DNA of 9,953 nucleotides from Rhodospirillaceae bacterium (lineage in GTDB: Bacteria; Pseudomonadota; Alphaproteobacteria; Rickettsiales; UBA3002). Position numbers and translations under genes: made by a program. Each line of letters begins with the position of its first letter. The stretch's first letter is position 1. Of this stretch, positions 5,875 through 9,953 are shown piece by piece. The DNA is taken from positions 1 through 9,953 of the forward strand of contig CANHAG010000021.1 of assembly GCA_947458525.1 (NCBI GenBank). Reading direction: 5' to 3'. The notes under the pieces are model-generated. The model was not told the DNA's origin. It did no database searches and saw only the letters and a list, made by a program, of their open reading frames with translations.

Positions 5875-8079
5875 TTACTCCAGGTTCTTAAGGGCGATAC
5901 GAAACAGGAAGGTGGTGGTGGGTTCGATATCGCGGTCGCGGGTGAATTCTCTGCCTATCATGGTGGTGAAATAGGTGCACTCATTTTTGAACGTGATACC
6001 GGTGCTTGCGGCGGGGGTGAAGCTGGTTTCGATATCGCGGCGGCTGGTCACAAACCACTGCCATTCATCGCTCAGCCCAACCACCGCCGTGCCGCTGATT
6101 TCTTCTTTATTGGCAAGAATCGGGTCGTTGCTCAGCATCAGGTAATTGCCAGACAATGTCACGCGGTCATAGGTCATGGTTGCGTCCACCTCATTACGCT
6201 GCGGCGAAAAATTTTCGCGGTCAAGGCGGAAGCGATACGCCACGGTAAAGGGAGCCAGATCCACCCCCACCTTGCCGACATAATCAGATAGATGGTCGTT
6301 CAGATTGTTGGAAAAAGGAAAATTACGATCCGTCTCAGCACGCCAGTGCTGGCCGAGCAGGCCATGAATCGCCGCGCCATCGGCAAATTGCAGCTGGCTG
6401 CGCAGGCCATAGCTCACACGCGGGCCTGTTTCCACGCGGTCATAGCCGGTAAAGCGGTTGGCATCAAACAGGTTGGTATCGGTAAATTCGGGCACGCGGC
6501 TATCTTCGTTGGGAATCTTTTCCGGATTACCGCCCAGCGGGCTTGCCGCCATCGCCACCACCGGCTCCAGCAGCACACTCTGCCCACCTTCCAACCGGTT
6601 GATAAATGGATAGCGCCAGCTCGCCGATACTTCAGGAATCATACGGCCGGTGGTGCCTTCAAATTGCCTGCCATCCGCCAGCGCCACATCTTCGACGCTA
6701 TACACATCACCACGCAGGCGCGTCTGAACCTCGAGAATCTGGCCATCCGCCGTAATGTAGGGGAGCTTCCAGCCGCCGGTCATCGAAAGGCGGCGGCTCT
6801 TGGGGCCTTCATCGCGGGCAAGCACGGTGGCATTCGCAGTCAGCATGGTGCGCGTGTTATAGCGGCCGGGGTCGCTTTCATACATCATATCGACCTGCGG
6901 TAGCACGGTGGGAATACGCGCGGAATCGTCCTGCGCGGTGAGCCCCTGAAATGCCAGCGCCTGCGCCCGAAGAAAACTGCGATCCCCGGGTTGGGTCAGG
7001 TTGTAGTGCTCGACAAATGCGCGTGAGGTCAGCTGCGTGTCCTGACTGAATTTATAACGGCGCAAGTAGGTATCATCGGTGGTGCGGCGCACATCAAACC
7101 CAACATCCGTGTCCTCATCATAAACAAACTGCCCCTTAGCATTAAAATGCCCGCGAATCTCATTGCCGTTATCGACAAAACCCAGCGCATTGCGGTCTTT
7201 CGGGCGGGTAATACTACCATCGGTAATCAGGCTGCCACTATCAAACTGCTGGCGATATTCCCCCGCCATCACCAGGCCTTCCTGTGTGGTAAAATAGGGG
7301 GTGAGAGTCAGGTCTTGATCTTGCCCAATCACATAGTAATACGGGGTTTTCACGACCGTACCGAGATTGCCATTAGCCTGCAATTCCGGCGTCAGAAAAC
7401 CACTTTTATTATCTGCGCCGGGCGTGGCATGCGAAAGATAGGGCGAGTAAAAGACCGGCAGGCCAAATGCCTCCAGCTGCACATCGTTATAGATCACTTC
7501 CTGCGCCGCTTCATCGATACGCACGCGCTCAGCCTTGAGCTGCCACATTGGTTCCTTGGCCTCGCCATCGTCGCATACCACGCGGCAGGGCGAATAGACC
7601 GCCCGATCAAGTTCCGTCACCTGCTCGTTAATCTTGCGGCCGCGGGTGGAAGCAAAGAGCGAGCCATCCGCCAGCCGCGCACGAAAATGGCGAATCACGC
7701 CGGCGCTCATATCGTCGCGCAGCTCCATTTCATCAGCAAATACCACATGGCCGCCCGCATCCATCAGGCTAACCTCGCCCCTGGCCTTCACGCGGCCGTT
7801 TTTCTGATCATAAGAAAGTTCTCGCGCCAGAAGCACGGTCTCGCCCTGCACCACCTCCACATTGCCGGTGGCGACCACCTCTTCGCTTTCCTGATCATAC
7901 GCCACATCATCAGCAGAAAGCACGACCGGCTCATCCTCACTCACTGAGGAGCCGCTGCCATCAAAATTCGGTCGCTCAAACTGCTGCTGAGCATATGCCT
8001 GAAAAGGAAGCATGCAGATGCCAGCAAGTAACAACGAAGCTCTGCCTAATTTTATAATCTGAGCGTTTCGTGCCTGCAT
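5875..8079 (-). CDS. lptD: LPS-assembly outer-membrane protein LptD
   Basis: Outer-membrane beta-barrel that, with the lipoprotein LptE, inserts lipopolysaccharide into the outer leaflet. ATG 8079 gives 734 aa and a 30-residue signal peptide ending AYA. The frame stays open to a GTG at 8157, but that start would put 26 non-hydrophobic residues before the signal, so I reject it. An OstA/LptA-like periplasmic domain comes first (from about 50; DDVAYDQESEEVVATGNVEVV at 57-77 is typical). Next is the conserved segment YSPCRVVC with Cys165 and Cys169 followed by MWQLKAERV, then LPVFYSPYLSH at the barrel entry and many alternating barrel strands. The C-terminus holds ECTYF with Cys701 and an REFTRDRDIEPTTTF segment typical of alphaproteobacterial LptD. 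Only three cysteines remain after signal cleavage. It is followed by surA after 4 nt. The preceding gene, petC, is 141 nt away, so it may have its own promoter. Confidence 0.93.
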   Translation of the reverse strand: MQARNAQIIKLGRASLLLAGICMLPFQAYAQQQFERPNFDGSGSSVSEDEPVVLSADDVAYDQESEEVVATGNVEVVQGETVLLARELSYDQKNGRVKARGEVSLMDAGGHVVFADEMELRDDMSAGVIRHFRARLADGSLFASTRGRKINEQVTELDRAVYSPCRVVCDDGEAKEPMWQLKAERVRIDEAAQEVIYNDVQLEAFGLPVFYSPYLSHATPGADNKSGFLTPELQANGNLGTVVKTPYYYVIGQDQDLTLTPYFTTQEGLVMAGEYRQQFDSGSLITDGSITRPKDRNALGFVDNGNEIRGHFNAKGQFVYDEDTDVGFDVRRTTDDTYLRRYKFSQDTQLTSRAFVEHYNLTQPGDRSFLRAQALAFQGLTAQDDSARIPTVLPQVDMMYESDPGRYNTRTMLTANATVLARDEGPKSRRLSMTGGWKLPYITADGQILEVQTRLRGDVYSVEDVALADGRQFEGTTGRMIPEVSASWRYPFINRLEGGQSVLLEPVVAMAASPLGGNPEKIPNEDSRVPEFTDTNLFDANRFTGYDRVETGPRVSYGLRSQLQFADGAAIHGLLGQHWRAETDRNFPFSNNLNDHLSDYVGKVGVDLAPFTVAYRFRLDRENFSPQRNEVDATMTYDRVTLSGNYLMLSNDPILANKEEISGTAVVGLSDEWQWFVTSRRDIETSFTPAASTGITFKNECTYFTTMIGREFTRDRDIEPTTTFLFRIALKNLE
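5878..5881 (-). promoter_or_regulatory. Ribosome-binding site of surA inside the lptD end
   Basis: GGAG on the minus strand, 7 nt before the surA ATG, overlapping the final Glu codon and just ahead of the TAA of lptD. It fixes the surA start and means that ribosomes finishing LptD arrive at the SurA initiation site. Confidence 0.7.
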
Positions 8080-8117
8080 ATATCTCACATAAGCTCGTTT
8101 ATCAAACTCGCTGCGGT

Positions 8118-8194
8118 GAGGGAAGCGCGCAGCGATGGAGTCCGAGGGAATCTCCACTGCACGTGTCCCACAAAGCCACCTGGCGTAGAGGGAA
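8118..8194 (-). repeat. Three direct copies of TTCCCTC in the petC-lptD gap
   Basis: The 141-nt gap 8080-8220 carries the 7-mer TTCCCTC (minus strand) three times, at 8194-8188, 8150-8144 and 8124-8118, with start-to-start distances of 44 and 26 nt. The middle copy sits inside an imperfect TGGAG...CTCCA dyad (8136-8156). The copies lie in the probable leader of lptD, where protein or RNA binding could act on it. Three identical 7-mers in 141 nt is more than expected, but this is not proof. I see no convincing terminator for the pet genes or promoter for lptD in the gap. Confidence 0.35.
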
Positions 8195-8220
8195 GAAGAT
8201 TCCCCGCCGCATTAGAGCTT

Positions 8221-8988
8221 TCAATGGAGATTGCTCCACAGCCTGCGATAGGCCACAAACATAAATCCGGTAAAGACCGCAAGGAAGAACAGCACCTTGA
8301 TACCCATCTGTTTGCGCTCTTCCATCTCTGGCTCGGCTGCCCATTGCAGGAAGATAGTCACATCACGCGCCATCTGGTCGATGCTGGCCTGCGTGCCATC
8401 CTGATAGGCCACCTGCCCATCGGAAAGTGGCGCCGCCATCGCGAGCGCCTTGCCCGGGAAATAAGGGTTGTAGTGCATACCGGCGCCAAGTGTCACATCG
8501 GCCGGTGCAGGCACATAGCCGGTCAGCAGCGAATAAAGATAGTTCGCGCCATTGTCGCGTGCTTTGACAATCAGGCTCAAATCCAGCGGATAGGCGCCGT
8601 TATGGGTAGCGCGTGCCTGATTCTCGTTGGCAAACGGCGAAGGAAAATAGTCTGACGGCTTACCGGGGCGCTCAAACATTTCGCCTTCTTCGTTGGGACC
8701 ATCTTTGATTTGATAGGTCGCCGCCAGCGCTTTGATCTCCGCTTCGGTAAAGCCAATATCCGCAAGGTTACGAAAAGCAATACGCTTGAGACCATGGCAC
8801 GCTGCACACACTTCCTTATACACCTGAAAGCCGCGCTGCGCCGCCTGCTCATCCACCGTGCCGAATACGCCTTTAAACGGCCATTCGACACTGCGCGCCG
8901 GTTTATAGTCTCCGGCAGCGTAAGCAGCAGCGGCAGTAAGAGAAAGAAAAGCCAGCGTTGTGGCGGTGATTCGGATTGTTTTTTTCAT
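8221..8988 (-). CDS. petC: Cytochrome c1 of the cytochrome bc1 complex
   Basis: Haem c subunit of the bc1 complex, which passes electrons from the Rieske protein to soluble or membrane-bound cytochrome c. 255 aa, a normal length for bacterial cytochrome c1. A signal peptide (about 1-24, ending AAAAYA) exports it; the haem c site CAACH lies at 61-65. MFERPGKPSDYFPSPF (104-119), the NGAYPLDLSLI segment (130-140) and GYVPAP (157-162) are family hallmarks. Met184 in ALAMAAPL is the expected axial haem ligand. One C-terminal membrane helix (about 229-247) anchors it, with positive YRR after it on the cytoplasmic side. It begins 11 nt after the petB stop with a good Shine-Dalgarno in between, so the two are co-transcribed. 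It is separate from cytochrome b, unlike the fused fbcH gene of Bradyrhizobium. Confidence 0.97.
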   Translation of the reverse strand: MKKTIRITATTLAFLSLTAAAAYAAGDYKPARSVEWPFKGVFGTVDEQAAQRGFQVYKEVCAACHGLKRIAFRNLADIGFTEAEIKALAATYQIKDGPNEEGEMFERPGKPSDYFPSPFANENQARATHNGAYPLDLSLIVKARDNGANYLYSLLTGYVPAPADVTLGAGMHYNPYFPGKALAMAAPLSDGQVAYQDGTQASIDQMARDVTIFLQWAAEPEMEERKQMGIKVLFFLAVFTGFMFVAYRRLWSNLH

Positions 8989-8992
8989 AGGT

Positions 8993-8997
8993 TCCTC
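8993..8997 (-). promoter_or_regulatory. Ribosome-binding site of petC
   Basis: GAGGA on the minus strand, 4 nt before ATG 8988, within the 11-nt petB-petC gap. It is the clearest Shine-Dalgarno in the window and settles the petC start. Confidence 0.75.
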
Positions 8998-8999
8998 AA

Positions 9000-9953
9000 T
9001 CAGTGCGCAGCCGCAGGTTTCGTCAGCACCGCGTCACTGATGCTTCGTGGCAGTGGCAGCGTTTTCTCATTCTTCGACAAGAACCACAGCGCCACGAAAT
9101 AGCCGAAATAAATCGTCATCGCCACACGCCCCATGATGACATAGATGCCATCTGCCGGCATCGCCCCCAGCCAGCCAAGGAAAAACATATTGACGATAAA
9201 CAGCCAATAAAGCGGCTTAAAGAGCGGGCGGAAATCGCCGCTTCTGACAGGCGAGCGATCAATCCACGGCAGCGCAAACAGAATCATAATCGAGCCGAAC
9301 ATCGCGATCACACCGGCCAGCTTGGCATCCATGAACACGATGCTCGTGAGGGGAATGCCAATATCGGGCGTCGCGCGCAGAATCGCATAGAACGGCAGGA
9401 AATACCATTCCGGCACGATGTGCGGCGGGGTCACCAGCGGATTCGCGGGGATGTAGTTGTCCGGGTGCCCGAGCACGTTCGGCGCAAAAAACACGAAACT
9501 GAACATAAAAATCAAGAACACGCCGAAGCCGAAAAAGTCCTTGTAGGTATAGTAAGGATGGAAGGGCACCGTATCCTGCGGCGTTTTCACATCAATCCCC
9601 AGCGGGTTGTTCGAACCATGGACGTGCAGCGCCCAGATATGGAGAACCACCACGCCGACAATCACAAACGGCAGCAGGAAATGCAGCGAGTAGAAACGAT
9701 TAAGCGTGGGGTTTTCCACCGAGAAACCACCCCATAACCAATGCACAATCGGCTCGCCGATGCCGGGAATCGCAGAAAACAGGTTGGTGATCACGGTCGC
9801 GCCCCAGAAGCTCATCTGCCCCCATGGCAGCACATAGCCGAGAAAGGCGGTCGCCATCATCAGCAGGAAAATCACCAGTCCCAGCCACCACAAAATTTCG
9901 CGCGGCGCTTTATAAGAACCATAATACAGGCCGCGGGAGATATGGATATACAC
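9000..9953 (-). CDS. petB: Cytochrome b of the cytochrome bc1 complex (5' end cut by window)
   Basis: Membrane core of the bc1 complex, carrying haems bL and bH and the two quinone sites. 317 codons are present; the frame is open to the right edge and the first codon, GTG, is an internal Val, not a start. Roughly the first 90-100 residues, with the first haem-ligand histidines, lie outside. Residues below count from the first visible one. His4 in [11 protein letters not shown] corresponds to mitochondrial His97. [25 protein letters not shown] (42-66) is the Qo-site segment, and His91 and His105 are the second haem-ligand pair, 14 residues apart. GSNNPLG (113-119) and the Qo motif PEWY (181-184) follow, then four further hydrophobic segments. 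Between ILRA and KLAGV there is a 16-17 residue insertion against mitochondrial cytochrome b; Rhodobacter has a comparable one. The Rieske gene petA is expected just upstream, beyond the window. Confidence 0.97.
   Translation of the reverse strand: MYIHISRGLYYGSYKAPREILWWLGLVIFLLMMATAFLGYVLPWGQMSFWGATVITNLFSAIPGIGEPIVHWLWGGFSVENPTLNRFYSLHFLLPFVIVGVVVLHIWALHVHGSNNPLGIDVKTPQDTVPFHPYYTYKDFFGFGVFLIFMFSFVFFAPNVLGHPDNYIPANPLVTPPHIVPEWYFLPFYAILRATPDIGIPLTSIVFMDAKLAGVIAMFGSIMILFALPWIDRSPVRSGDFRPLFKPLYWLFIVNMFFLGWLGAMPADGIYVIMGRVAMTIYFGYFVALWFLSKNEKTLPLPRSISDAVLTKPAAAH

Noticed and set aside
8077..8105. TTGATA-N17-TATATG on the minus strand as a promoter for lptD
   Set aside because: The -10 element would overlap the lptD ATG, so the transcript would start inside the signal-peptide codons, and no suitable later start codon exists.
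8080..8157. GTG at 8157 as the start of lptD
   Set aside because: It would add 26 polar residues in front of a normal signal peptide that begins properly at ATG 8079.
8190..8204. GGGAA/TTCCC hairpin as terminator after petC
   Set aside because: The stem is only 5 bp and no T-run follows on the minus strand.
9003..9737. 244-codon plus-strand open frame opposite petB
   Set aside because: The product is an Arg/His/Gln-rich shadow of a cytochrome b with all expected motifs.
1..9953. Mobile element, prophage, CRISPR or defence system
   Set aside because: No transposase, integrase, long terminal repeats, spaced direct repeats or defence domains are seen; all genes except the lipoprotein are recognisable housekeeping or storage genes.

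Overview
The window looks like ordinary alphaproteobacterial chromosome. It carries separate cytochrome b and cytochrome c1 genes of a bc1 complex, an LptD with the alphaproteobacterial cysteine pattern, SurA, a class I polyhydroxyalkanoate (PHA) synthase and an AlaC-type aminotransferase. By eye the base composition is moderately GC-rich and even throughout. I see no IS element, integrase, tRNA, rRNA or CRISPR array. I cannot place the organism below class level.

Layout, read from the right edge on the minus strand: cytochrome b (petB, 5' end cut off by the window), 11 nt, cytochrome c1 (petC), a 141-nt gap, lptD, 4 nt, surA. The 3' end of surA meets the 3' end of the plus-strand phaC, and the two coding regions overlap by 4 nt (4605-4608). 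phaC is the only plus-strand gene. A 211-nt divergent region (2622-2832) separates it from a minus-strand gene for a large, low-complexity Ala/Pro/Glu-rich lipoprotein. Only 14 nt after that gene comes the aminotransferase, whose 3' end runs off the left edge.

Functionally there are four blocks: (i) electron transfer from quinol to cytochrome c (petB-petC); (ii) outer-membrane biogenesis, where LptD is the LPS-inserting barrel and SurA the periplasmic chaperone for such barrels, their genes being coupled; (iii) carbon storage (phaC); (iv) amino-acid metabolism (alaC-like) probably co-transcribed with an envelope lipoprotein of unknown function.

I found no clearly new biological system. The items most worth a second look are the lipoprotein with a thrice-repeated short aromatic/arginine motif in a disordered chain, a perfect inverted repeat just before the phaC start, an alanine in place of the first glycine of the PhaC box, and the unusual neighbourhood of lptD-surA. 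Every inter-gene gap is shorter than 300 bases, and what each holds is described below.
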